Below, one piece after another: positions 1 to 5,840 of a stretch of DNA of 5,880 nucleotides. The stretch spans positions 1 to 5,880 of the forward strand of contig JACRIA010000004.1 in NCBI GenBank assembly GCA_016215735.1, given 5' to 3'. Position 1 is the first letter of the stretch, and each line of letters starts with the position of its first letter. The stretch is from Candidatus Peregrinibacteria bacterium (GTDB lineage Bacteria; Patescibacteriota; Gracilibacteria; UBA1369; UBA12463). The notes beneath the pieces are model-generated. The model was not told the DNA's origin and ran no database searches. It saw only the letters and a program-made list of their open reading frames with translations. The translations under genes and the position numbers were made by a program.

Positions 1-2197
1 CAGCCTTATTCAAAAAAGCATTCAAAGCATTTTCATTATGCGCCACGCTCATTGCCGCACCAGACAAAACATAACTCGGCCTTACCAAGACCGGATAACC
101 AACTTCATTCGCGAACTTCGCAATTTCGCTAACCGCAGCCAATTTTTTCCATTTCGGCTGATCAATTCCGAGCTTGTCCAAAATCGCTGAAAATTTATTT
201 CTGTCCTCTGCGCGGTCGATCGATTCAGGACTCGTTCCCAAAATCTTCGCGCCTGCTTTATGCAGTTTCAAAGCCAAATTATTCGGAATTTGCCCGCCAG
301 TTGAAATTATAATTCCATCCGCCTTTTCCGCTTCATAAATATCCATAACTCTTTCAAAAGACAATTCATCAAAATACAATTTGTCGCAAATATCATAGTC
401 AGTTGAAACAGTTTCAGGATTATAGTTAATCATTATTGTTTCATACCCGCGCTTTTTCGCTGCGCGCAAAGCATTTACACAGCACCAGTCAAATTCAACA
501 GAACTGCCAATACAATATGCTCCGCTTCCAAGAACAATAATTCGCCCCCGTCCCCGCTTTTTTGACTTCCCCAAATCGCCCCCGTCCCCATGGTACGTCA
601 GATAAAGATAATTCGTTTTTGCAGGCCATTCAGCGGCCATCGTATCAATCTGTTTTATAACCGGCGCAACATTCATTTTTTTCCGCATCGCACGAATTTC
701 CACCTCATGTTTTCCAAGCAAATTTCCAATCTGCTTGTCTGAAAATCCAAGTTTTTTCGCCCGGAGCATCCACCCCCGTCCCTCTTTTACACCCCCGTCC
801 CTCTCAAAATCCACAATATTTTTCAATTTATCAATAAACCACAAATCAATATTTGTTAATTTCGCGATTTTTTTTGAACTCCAGCGCCGCCGCAAAGCCT
901 CTGCGATTGCTAAAATTCTTCGCGGAGTAGGATAGGTTAACTCATGCGTTAATTTGCCGGGTTCAATTCCGATATTTTGATTCGCAACCAAACCATGCAA
1001 GCCGATTTGCAGCATGCGCAAGCCCTTTTGCACAACTTCTTCAAAACTTCTTCCTAAGGCCATAATTTCTCCGACAGATTTCATTTGGCTGGAAATTTCA
1101 TAAGAAACCATGCGAAATTTATCCAAATCCCACCGCGGAATTTTCAAAGCAACATAATCCAACGCCGGTTCAAAAAACGCGCTCGTATTTTTTGTCACAG
1201 AATTTTTTAAATCGCTCAATCTGTATCCAAACGCCAGTTTTGCCGCGATATAAGCCAATGGATAACCTGTTGCTTTTGAAGCAAGCGCGCTCGAACGCGA
1301 CAATCTTGCATTTACTTCAATCACGCGATAATCATGACTGTACGGATCCAGCGCAAATTGAATATTACACTCGCCAATAATCCCAATTTCGCGGATTGCT
1401 TTTATAGAAAGTTCACGCAGCATGTGATATTCGTAATTTGTCAGAGTCTGCGACGGCGCAATCACAATACTTTCGCCCGTATGAATTCCAAGCGGATCAA
1501 AATTTTCCATATTGCAAACCGTGACGCAGTTGTCATACGCATCCCGCACCACCTCGTACTCAACTTCCTTCCATCCCTTTAAACATTCTTCTATCAAAAC
1601 TTGATTGCTGTATGAAAAAGCGCTGTCCAATAAGATTTCCAATTCATCTTTTTTATATGCAATTCCGCTTCCAAGTCCGCCCAAGCTGTAAGCCGCGCGC
1701 ACAATCACCGGATACTTGATTTTTTTCGCAGCAACAAGCGCTATTTCCTTATTTTTGCACGCGATACTTTTCGGAATTTTCAGTCCAATTTTTGTTAAAA
1801 ATTGTTTAAAAAGTTCACGATCTTCAGTTTTTTCAATCGCTTCAATCGCTGTGCCCAAAACTTTCACATTATATTTTTTCAAAACACCGCGCCGATTTAA
1901 TTCAACGCCGCAGTTAAGAGCGGTTTGTCCTCCAAAAGCCAGCAAAATCCCGTCCGGCCGCTCTTTCTCAATCACCTTTTCCGCAAAATACGCATCAACC
2001 GGTAAAAAATAAATTTTATCAGCCAAACCTTCACTTGTCTGAATCGTCGCAATATTCGGATTTATCAAAATCACTTCTGCTTTTTCCTCTTTCAGCGCCT
2101 TAATTGCCTGCGATCCGGAATAATCAAATTCTCCAGCTTCGCCTATTTTCAAGGCTCCTGAGCCGAGAAGTAAAATTTTTCTGTGTTTAGATGGCAT
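1..2197 (-). CDS. carB: Carbamoyl-phosphate synthase large subunit, partial (C-terminus off the left edge)
   Basis: CarB makes carbamoyl phosphate from bicarbonate, two ATP and ammonia supplied by the glutaminase subunit CarA, feeding pyrimidine and arginine synthesis in the cytoplasm. Reading leftward from ATG at 2197 there is an open frame of 732 codons to the window edge; the family is about 1,070 residues. It opens with MPSKHRKILLLGSG and GEFDYSGSQAIKALKEE. The first ATP-grasp half has GGQTALNCGVEL, GIHTGESIVIAPSQTL and IEVNARLSRSSALASKATGY, with Q280, E294 and N296 where the E. coli enzyme has Q285, E299 and N301. An oligomerisation region (LGFSDKQIG near residue 485) follows, then the second synthetase half (IIVLGSGAYCIG, VEFDWCCVNALRAA, GYETIMINYNPETVSTDYD, GGQIPNNLA, GYPVLVRPSYVLSG). 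The wording is closer to the eukaryotic CAD/CPS1 type than to E. coli. Two G-rich repeat pairs add linker residues near residues 465-476 and 537-552 without breaking the frame. No carA is visible. Identity is very secure. Confidence 0.97.
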   Translation of the reverse strand, partial: MPSKHRKILLLGSGALKIGEAGEFDYSGSQAIKALKEEKAEVILINPNIATIQTSEGLADKIYFLPVDAYFAEKVIEKERPDGILLAFGGQTALNCGVELNRRGVLKKYNVKVLGTAIEAIEKTEDRELFKQFLTKIGLKIPKSIACKNKEIALVAAKKIKYPVIVRAAYSLGGLGSGIAYKKDELEILLDSAFSYSNQVLIEECLKGWKEVEYEVVRDAYDNCVTVCNMENFDPLGIHTGESIVIAPSQTLTNYEYHMLRELSIKAIREIGIIGECNIQFALDPYSHDYRVIEVNARLSRSSALASKATGYPLAYIAAKLAFGYRLSDLKNSVTKNTSAFFEPALDYVALKIPRWDLDKFRMVSYEISSQMKSVGEIMALGRSFEEVVQKGLRMLQIGLHGLVANQNIGIEPGKLTHELTYPTPRRILAIAEALRRRWSSKKIAKLTNIDLWFIDKLKNIVDFERDGGVKEGRGWMLRAKKLGFSDKQIGNLLGKHEVEIRAMRKKMNVAPVIKQIDTMAAEWPAKTNYLYLTYHGDGGDLGKSKKRGRGRIIVLGSGAYCIGSSVEFDWCCVNALRAAKKRGYETIMINYNPETVSTDYDICDKLYFDELSFERVMDIYEAEKADGIIISTGGQIPNNLALKLHKAGAKILGTSPESIDRAEDRNKFSAILDKLGIDQPKWKKLAAVSEIAKFANEVGYPVLVRPSYVLSGAAMSVAHNENALNAFLNKA
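543..589 (-). repeat. G-rich direct repeat pair inside carB (interdomain linker)
   Basis: The 13-mer CGCCCCCGTCCCC (plus strand) occurs at 543-555 and again, identical, at 577-589. On the carB coding strand this is GGGGACGGGGGCG twice, separated by 21 bases that carry another GGGG. The first coding copy is read G-D-G-G-D and the second R-G-R-G-R, so the identity is in the DNA and not in the peptide. The repeat lies just before IIVLGSGAYCIG, in the linker between the oligomerisation region and the second synthetase half, where extra residues should be tolerated. Confidence 0.85.
771..803 (-). repeat. G-rich direct repeat pair inside carB (oligomerisation region)
   Basis: The 14-mer CACCCCCGTCCCTC (plus strand) is present at 771-784 and 790-803, a 19-base period. 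On the coding strand each is GAGGGACGGGGGTG. It shares the core GGGACGGGGG with the pair at 543-589. One copy is read E-R-D-G-G-V and the other E-G-R-G-W, again two frames of the same DNA. It adds roughly a dozen residues before MLRAKKLGFSDKQIG, a stretch where CarB proteins normally continue as an ordinary helical region. Confidence 0.85.
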
Positions 2198-2205
2198 TTG
2201 TTGGA

Positions 2206-2235
2206 ATTATAAGGGGGACGGTTCTCTATTGACAA
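2206..2235 (-). promoter_or_regulatory. Predicted sigma70-type promoter of carB, almost leaderless
   Basis: On the minus strand TTGTCA (2235-2230, five of six matches to TTGACA) is followed after 18 bases by a perfect TATAAT (2211-2206). Transcription would start near 2198-2200, only one to three bases before the carB ATG at 2197, giving an essentially leaderless message. The spacer overlaps the GGGGGACGG repeat element. Confidence 0.6.
2213..2234 (+). repeat. Single REP-like element in the carB upstream region
   Basis: The stretch begins GGGGGACGGTTCTC and ends in TTGACA. Its GGGACGG core is shared with the four copies inside carB, here on the opposite strand. From memory, similar GGGGACGGTTC strings recur as short dispersed sequences in many environmental bacterial genomes, sometimes near REP-associated Y1 transposases; no transposase gene is in this window. 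The element overlaps the spacer and -35 of the predicted carB promoter. Confidence 0.5.
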
Positions 2236-2255
2236 ATTTACGATAACAACTGCTC

Positions 2256-2284
2256 TTGACAAATTCTTGCAACAGGCTTATATT
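2256..2284 (+). promoter_or_regulatory. Predicted strong sigma70 promoter of the 116-aa gene
   Basis: A perfect TTGACA (2256-2261) and TATATT (2279-2284) are separated by exactly 17 bases. A start near 2291 would leave a leader of about 28 bases before the ATG at 2319. This is the closest match to the consensus in the window. The ten-base string TTGACAAATT also occurs 27 bases upstream at 2229-2238. Confidence 0.7.
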
Positions 2285-2318
2285 AAATACGAAATTTTTA
2301 TCATTTAACTAAAAAACC

Positions 2319-2669
2319 ATGGAAAACCTAGACAAACGAACACAAGCTCTCGTAAAAGTAGCAGACGAGATAGACAACGAACTAAGGCCGGAAGCCAACG
2401 AACTGGAATCAAAAATGGGATCCATATGCCAAACTGATAAGCCGACAAATATGGTGCTTTGGATAAGCACCCAATTGGAATTATCATCAGCCAGAATTAG
2501 CGAAGCAAAAACAGAAAAAGAAATGAAAAAAATAATAGATGAAGCCATAGAAGACACAATAGGGAAAAAACCAGATAAAATCACATCTGCGCCGGAACCC
2601 CACGAAATAATCGTACTTAAATTCCGTGAAAAAATCTTTGCGAAAATCCCAGAAATATTGAAAGTCTAA
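2319..2669 (+). CDS. Hypothetical 116-aa charged protein
   Basis: I do not recognise this family. The 116-residue product begins MENLDKRTQALVKVADEIDN and is rich in Lys, Glu and Asp. It has no signal peptide or membrane segment, so it is probably a soluble cytoplasmic protein. Most of it looks helical: an acidic segment (residues 10-35), a short hydrophobic patch NMVLWISTQLEL (about 44-55), a very charged helix AKTEKEMKKIIDEAIED (about 63-79), and a C-terminal segment around IIVLKFREKIF (about 97-107). The evidence that it is real is the consensus promoter just upstream, a clean fit between that promoter and a convergent neighbour, and amino-acid make-up typical of a coding frame. There is no Shine-Dalgarno before the ATG. 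The two minus-strand frames overlapping it are hydrophobic shadows. It stands alone, so context gives no function. Confidence 0.75.
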   Translation: MENLDKRTQALVKVADEIDNELRPEANELESKMGSICQTDKPTNMVLWISTQLELSSARISEAKTEKEMKKIIDEAIEDTIGKKPDKITSAPEPHEIIVLKFREKIFAKIPEILKV

Positions 2670-2708
2670 AAAATCCTCACGTAGCTCTCCTTTTGAGAGA
2701 CAGCGAGG
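2668..2708 (-). terminator. Predicted rho-independent terminator of the DHH phosphoesterase gene
   Basis: Read on the minus strand, CCTC (2708-2705) pairs with GAGG (2678-2675), and inside it CTCTC (2699-2695) pairs with GAGAG (2689-2685) around an AAAAG loop; a small internal loop separates the two stems. After one A come six T residues (2673-2668). The hairpin begins about 20 bases past the DHH stop and the T-run reaches into the stop codon of the convergent 116-aa gene. There is no T-run on the plus side, so it probably acts in one direction only. Confidence 0.45.
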
Positions 2709-2726
2709 CAAACAATATTCGAAAAA

Positions 2727-3674
2727 TCAATCTTTCTTGATCTTAAAAATCGTTTCTTCAATAATTTTTCCGGGGAAAGAAAACCCGCCTGCTTTTTTGT
2801 GACCTCCTCCGCCGAGCAATTTGCACACGCCGGATAAATCAATTTCTTCCCCGCGCGTACGCGCAGAACCTTTAATAATTCCTTTGTCGATATTTTCGAC
2901 CAATAAAACGCAGAACCGGCCTTCTTCATTCGTGTTCAAAAAATCAATTACTCGTTCGGTTTCTTCTTGAGAAGCGCCGCATTCTTTTAAATCATCACTC
3001 GTCACAACAGAAACCGTAATTCCGCGCTCTGTAGTTTTTATTTTTTCCAAAATTTTACCCCACAATTTTATCTGCGGAATTGTCATTGTCTTAAAAAGCG
3101 ATTTTACAATCCGCGTTTTATCAGCACCCAGCCGTGTTAATTCCGATGCCGCTTTCAAAGTTTCGGTGTTAGTATTTGAATGCATAAAACTGCCTGTATC
3201 AAAATAAATTCCGGTCAATAGTGCAGTCGCGACATTTCTTGTAATCAACCAGCCCAATTCTTTAAAAATTTTATAAATAATAAAACTTGTTGACGAAGCA
3301 TCAGCATCAACAATATTTATATCAGCAAAATTCGTGTTAGAAATATGATGGTCAATATTTAATTTTGGCCGCACATCCGTAAATCCCAGCATCGCCTCGC
3401 TGCTTGAATCAACGCTCATTATCAAATCAAATTTCTGTCGCCCATTATCGTCAACCGTGGAAAAATTCTGCACAAACTTATCAATTTCCAACAGCCAATC
3501 ATAATTTGCTTTTGGTTTATCAACGCACGCGCTCGCAACAATTTTTCCGATTGACTGCAAATAATAACGCAAAGCCAGATTAGCACCGATCGTATCGCCA
3601 TCAGGATTTTTGTGCGAGATAATCGCAATATTTTTTGCCGCACCAATCAAATCTGATATTTGTCCAAATTTCAT
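2727..3674 (-). CDS. DHH/DHHA1 family phosphoesterase, NrnA-like (nanoRNase / pAp phosphatase type)
   Basis: The 315-residue product has the full DHH architecture at the usual NrnA length. The metal-binding N-terminal domain shows SHKNPDGDTIGANLAL (H21, D25, D27), VDSSS (D89), NIDHHISN (D108, H109, H110) and YFDTGSF (D159), which are the expected Mn-binding and catalytic residues. The DHHA1 substrate-binding domain ends in GGGGHKKAGGF (about residues 288-298, H292). Family members degrade 2-5 nt RNA fragments and often dephosphorylate 3'-phosphoadenosine 5'-phosphate in the cytoplasm; which activity dominates here cannot be read from sequence. The start at 3674 is chosen because the first beta strand and motif I follow immediately. 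No Shine-Dalgarno precedes it. The UGA stop falls right after the DHHA1 domain, which shows UGA is a stop codon here. The gene is divergent from the 55-aa/queG cluster by 43 bp. Confidence 0.93.
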   Translation of the reverse strand: MKFGQISDLIGAAKNIAIISHKNPDGDTIGANLALRYYLQSIGKIVASACVDKPKANYDWLLEIDKFVQNFSTVDDNGRQKFDLIMSVDSSSEAMLGFTDVRPKLNIDHHISNTNFADINIVDADASSTSFIIYKIFKELGWLITRNVATALLTGIYFDTGSFMHSNTNTETLKAASELTRLGADKTRIVKSLFKTMTIPQIKLWGKILEKIKTTERGITVSVVTSDDLKECGASQEETERVIDFLNTNEEGRFCVLLVENIDKGIIKGSARTRGEEIDLSGVCKLLGGGGHKKAGGFSFPGKIIEETIFKIKKD

Positions 3675-3681
3675 ATATAAT
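3653..3681 (+). promoter_or_regulatory. Predicted promoter of the 55-aa / queG cluster
   Basis: CTGATA (3653-3658, four of six matches) and a perfect TATAAT (3676-3681) are separated by 17 bases. A start near 3688 gives a leader of about 30 bases before the ATG at 3718. The -35 lies inside the first codons of the divergent DHH gene, so the two transcription units would compete for this short AT-rich region. Confidence 0.5.
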
Positions 3682-3717
3682 ATTTAAGAACAAATCATAT
3701 CATAATTTTAATAACGC

Positions 3718-3885
3718 ATGGAAAATTTGCCGGATGAATCAACACCAGAAAAATCATTGTCAAAAGAACCAACACTCAGAGAATTTATAAAAGATATTCC
3801 TAGTATTTTAATTGAAGGATATAAACTGAATTTTCGTTTATTTATTGAGGCAATCAAAGACTTAACGAATAAGGATGATAAATAA
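3718..3885 (+). CDS. Hypothetical 55-aa protein, overlapping queG start
   Basis: This small open frame begins MENLPDESTPEKSLSKEP and ends in LTNKDDK before TAA. The first 18 residues are polar and probably disordered. Residues 20-50 look like an amphipathic or partly hydrophobic helix (LREFIKDIPSILIEGYKL, then FRLFIEAIKDL), with charged residues too frequent for a clear membrane segment. I do not recognise it. Support comes from a predicted promoter 37 bp upstream, its exact fit in the gap before queG, and an 11-bp overlap with the queG start, which is typical of translationally coupled genes. No Shine-Dalgarno precedes its ATG. It may instead be only a leader that couples translation to queG. 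Confidence 0.6.
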   Translation: MENLPDESTPEKSLSKEPTLREFIKDIPSILIEGYKLNFRLFIEAIKDLTNKDDK

Positions 3886-4855
3886 AATCAAGGATTGCGC
3901 GTCAAACCTTGGTTTTGATTTGGTAAAAATTATTAAAGCAGAAAAATCATGCGCCGCGCGAAACCGCCTTAAAAAATGGCTTAAACAAGGTTTTAACGCG
4001 GATATGAATTGGATGAGAAATCGCGCAGGAATCGCCAGCAATCCGCAAAAAATTCTTCCCAACGCAAAATCAGTAATTTGTCTCGCGACAAATTATTTCA
4101 CGAAAATTCCGCCTCACCTCCACAAAGATAACGCGCGCATCGCTCGCTACGCATGGTGCCGCAATTATCACAAAATAATTGAAAAACGGCTAAAACTTCT
4201 CGCGCAATTCATTAAACAAATCGCGCCAAACGCGGCCGTAAAACATTATGTTGATACAGGGCCATTTCTCGAACGACACTTCGCGGCGCAATCAGATCTC
4301 GGCATCATTGGCAAAAACACCTGTTTAATAACGCAAGAATTCGGTTCGTATGTTTTTCTCGCAGAAATAATCACGGATCTCGAACTCAAACCAGACAAAC
4401 CAATCAAACTCATATTTTCATGCGGAACCTGTACGCGCTGTATTGATTCTTGCCCTACAAAAGCCATTATCGCGCCATATACAATCGACGCCCGAAAATG
4501 CCTTTCTTATCTTACAATCGAATCCCGCGGAAAAATCCCAAAAAATCTCCGCGCAAAAATTCCACCATGGCTTTTCGGCTGCGACATCTGTCAGGAAGTC
4601 TGTCCGCATAACACCCGCGCAAAATCAACAACAAACCCAGAATTCCACCTCGCGCCGATTTTTGAAAAACTCACGCTCAAAAATCTTCGCGCAATCAAAA
4701 CCGAAAAACAATTCACAAAAATTTTCAGCGGCACTTCCCTTTTGCGCGCGAAATTTAAAGGTATAATAAATAATGTCCAAATAATTAACCCCAAAAACAA
4801 TGCCAGAAAACTTCGAAGATTTAGAAACAGCTCAAAAAGACCTCGCGAACGCTGA
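3875..4855 (+). CDS. queG: Epoxyqueuosine reductase QueG
   Basis: QueG performs the last step of queuosine synthesis, reducing epoxyqueuosine to queuosine in the wobble position of tRNAs with GUN anticodons, using cobalamin and two [4Fe-4S] clusters in the cytoplasm. The frame begins MINKIKDCASNLGFDLVKI, a normal QueG N-terminus. VDTGPFLERHFAAQSDLGII carries the proposed catalytic acid D127 and is followed by GKNTCLI. The ferredoxin-like part has CGTCTRCIDSCPTKAI (C183, C186, C189, C193), CLSYLTIE (C209) and CDICQEVCPHN (C236, C239, C243), enough for both clusters. It is the short form without C-terminal HEAT repeats. The family usually ends near the segment matching RAKFKGIINNVQI (about 291-303); the last roughly 20 residues are basic and lie over the start of the next gene, so they look like run-through and not a domain. 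AAGG sits directly against the ATG, too close to be a normal ribosome site. No other queuosine gene is in view. Confidence 0.95.
   Translation: MINKIKDCASNLGFDLVKIIKAEKSCAARNRLKKWLKQGFNADMNWMRNRAGIASNPQKILPNAKSVICLATNYFTKIPPHLHKDNARIARYAWCRNYHKIIEKRLKLLAQFIKQIAPNAAVKHYVDTGPFLERHFAAQSDLGIIGKNTCLITQEFGSYVFLAEIITDLELKPDKPIKLIFSCGTCTRCIDSCPTKAIIAPYTIDARKCLSYLTIESRGKIPKNLRAKIPPWLFGCDICQEVCPHNTRAKSTTNPEFHLAPIFEKLTLKNLRAIKTEKQFTKIFSGTSLLRAKFKGIINNVQIINPKNNARKLRRFRNSSKRPRER
4762..4767 (+). promoter_or_regulatory. Possible -10 element for the 62-aa gene inside the queG 3' end
   Basis: A perfect TATAAT lies 33 bp before the ATG at 4800, which would place a transcription start near 4774. No convincing -35 is seen at the right distance, since the TTTTGC at 4740-4745 is a poor match. 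The call rests on the hexamer and its position alone. Confidence 0.3.
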
Positions 4856-4988
4856 AACCATTTCCCAAGAAACGTCCGATGCAATAGTTCGTGAACTTTT
4901 TTCAAAAACCGCAGAAAAAATAAAGGCGCTGCAGAACTGGCGAAAAAAATCCATGGAAAACGCGCCAAACACCTTTATTAATCGATAA
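4800..4988 (+). CDS. Hypothetical 62-aa acidic/helical protein overlapping queG
   Basis: The 62-residue product begins MPENFEDLETAQKDLANAET and continues with a charged, probably helical stretch (AIVRELFSKTAEKIKALQNW, about residues 28-47). It has no signal peptide, no Cys and no membrane segment. I cannot assign a family. It overlaps the last 56 bp of queG in another frame. In the overlap this frame gives a balanced acidic helix, whereas the queG frame gives an Arg/Lys/Ser-rich tail, so this frame looks like the one under selection. A TATAAT at 4762-4767 could drive it separately. It stops 5 bp before the end of the convergent oxidoreductase gene, and no Shine-Dalgarno precedes the start. 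Confidence 0.6.
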   Translation: MPENFEDLETAQKDLANAETISQETSDAIVRELFSKTAEKIKALQNWRKKSMENAPNTFINR

Positions 4989-4993
4989 ATTTT

Positions 4994-5833
4994 CTAAACA
5001 AATTTTTCCATTATCGGCGCAACATCTATACTTGAAATATCCTGATACGCAAGCGGTTCTTTGGCTAGCTGCGGCTCAAGCTCCTCGTTTATTTCACGCG
5101 ATTCCTGATAAAAAATCCCAATCGGAATTTTATCGCCCCACTCATGACTGCGTTTCAGCGCCGCTTCAGCATCAGAGGTTTTGTAGCCAACATTATCATT
5201 GATTTTATAAACCCGCTGTCTAAAATAATCAAAAGTGTTAATTTTATTAAAAGTAATGCATGGCTGAAGAATATCAATCAGCGAAAACCCTTTATGCTTT
5301 ATTCCTTCCGCAATCAGCCATTTCAAATGTTCCAAATCGCCTGCAAATCCTCTTGCAACAAAAGTCGCGCCAGAACAAATAGCGAACGCGATTGGATTAA
5401 CAGGAGTTTCTATAACACCAAATGGAGTGGATTTTGTTTTCATCCCCTTTTCAGAAGTCGGCGATGCCTGGCCTTTTGTTAAGCCATAAATTTGATTGTT
5501 GTTAACAAGATAAAGAATATCAATATTGCGCCGCATCGTATGGACGAAATGCCCCATGCCGATTCCGTAGCCGTCTCCGTCCCCGCCCATTCCGATAACT
5601 GTCAGGGAATGGTTCGCTAATTTCGCACCAGCCGCAACAGGCAAAAGCCTGCCGTGCAAAGTGTGCGTCGCATATACATTTATCCAGTGCGCCATTTTTG
5701 ATCCGCAGCCGATTCCAGTCGCGAGAAAAACTTTGTGCGGCTCAAGATTCAGCTCGCTTAAAGCCTGTTTCAGCGCGGTTTGAATCCCGTACAATCCGCA
5801 TCCCGGACACCAATCTGGTTTTTCTTCTGTCAT
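4994..5833 (-). CDS. korB: 2-oxoacid:ferredoxin oxidoreductase, beta (thiamine diphosphate) subunit, KorB-like
   Basis: The beta subunit binds thiamine diphosphate and a [4Fe-4S] cluster and, with an alpha subunit, oxidatively decarboxylates a 2-oxoacid to an acyl-CoA, reducing ferredoxin. The 279-residue product is full length for the family. WCPGCG (C9, C12), GIGCGSK (C43) and LQPCITFN (C192) supply the four cluster cysteines. The ThDP/Mg site is GDGDGYGIG (about 84-92) with NNNQIYGLTKGQASPTS (about 111-127). HTLHGRLLPVAAGAKLAN, GATFVARGF and WGDKIPIGIFY are also family hallmarks. The wording is nearest to 2-oxoglutarate-type KorB proteins, but substrate cannot be decided from this subunit. 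The alpha gene should be just upstream, off the right edge. A GGGTCAGACC element sits eight bases before the ATG, and there is no Shine-Dalgarno. The start at 5833 places WCPGCG at residues 8-13, as usual. Confidence 0.95.
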   Translation of the reverse strand: MTEEKPDWCPGCGLYGIQTALKQALSELNLEPHKVFLATGIGCGSKMAHWINVYATHTLHGRLLPVAAGAKLANHSLTVIGMGGDGDGYGIGMGHFVHTMRRNIDILYLVNNNQIYGLTKGQASPTSEKGMKTKSTPFGVIETPVNPIAFAICSGATFVARGFAGDLEHLKWLIAEGIKHKGFSLIDILQPCITFNKINTFDYFRQRVYKINDNVGYKTSDAEAALKRSHEWGDKIPIGIFYQESREINEELEPQLAKEPLAYQDISSIDVAPIMEKFV

Positions 5834-5840
5834 ATAAATA

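Noticed and set aside
543..803. Repeat pairs in carB as a small CRISPR-like array
   Set aside because: There are only two copies per cluster, 13-14 bases long with spacers of 5-21 bases, all inside an intact enzyme frame and with no cas genes.
500..820. carB as a frameshifted pseudogene around the G-rich repeats
   Set aside because: Codon-by-codon reading across 542-601 and 722-840 stays in the same frame with no stop, and family sequence continues correctly on both sides.
1716..2012. 98-aa plus-strand frame, and similar plus-strand frames at 735-935, 1192-1380 and 1334-1582
   Set aside because: They lie antisense to the well-conserved carB coding sequence and show no family signal.
2319..2669. 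116-aa protein as a chorismate mutase-like small helical enzyme
   Set aside because: The N-terminal helix superficially resembles AroQ, but the expected Arg/Lys active-site pattern is not visible.
2727..4855. Alternative genetic code (UGA read as Gly, as in Gracilibacteria)
   Set aside because: UGA ends the DHH protein directly after its DHHA1 domain and also ends queG past its family's usual end, with no in-frame UGA inside any conserved gene.
4591..4968. 125-aa minus-strand frame over the queG/62-aa junction
   Set aside because: It is Phe/Leu-rich antisense of QueG cluster-binding sequence, with no plausible domain.
3718..4988. The three plus-strand genes and neighbours as a new defence or signalling system
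   Set aside because: QueG is a housekeeping tRNA-modification enzyme, and the flanking small proteins show no nuclease, cyclase, toxin or membrane features to support such a claim.
4983..5016. Hairpin CGATAA...TTATCG as a terminator between the convergent genes
   Set aside because: The arms pair over only six AT-rich bases with a 22-base loop, and there is no proper T-run in either direction.
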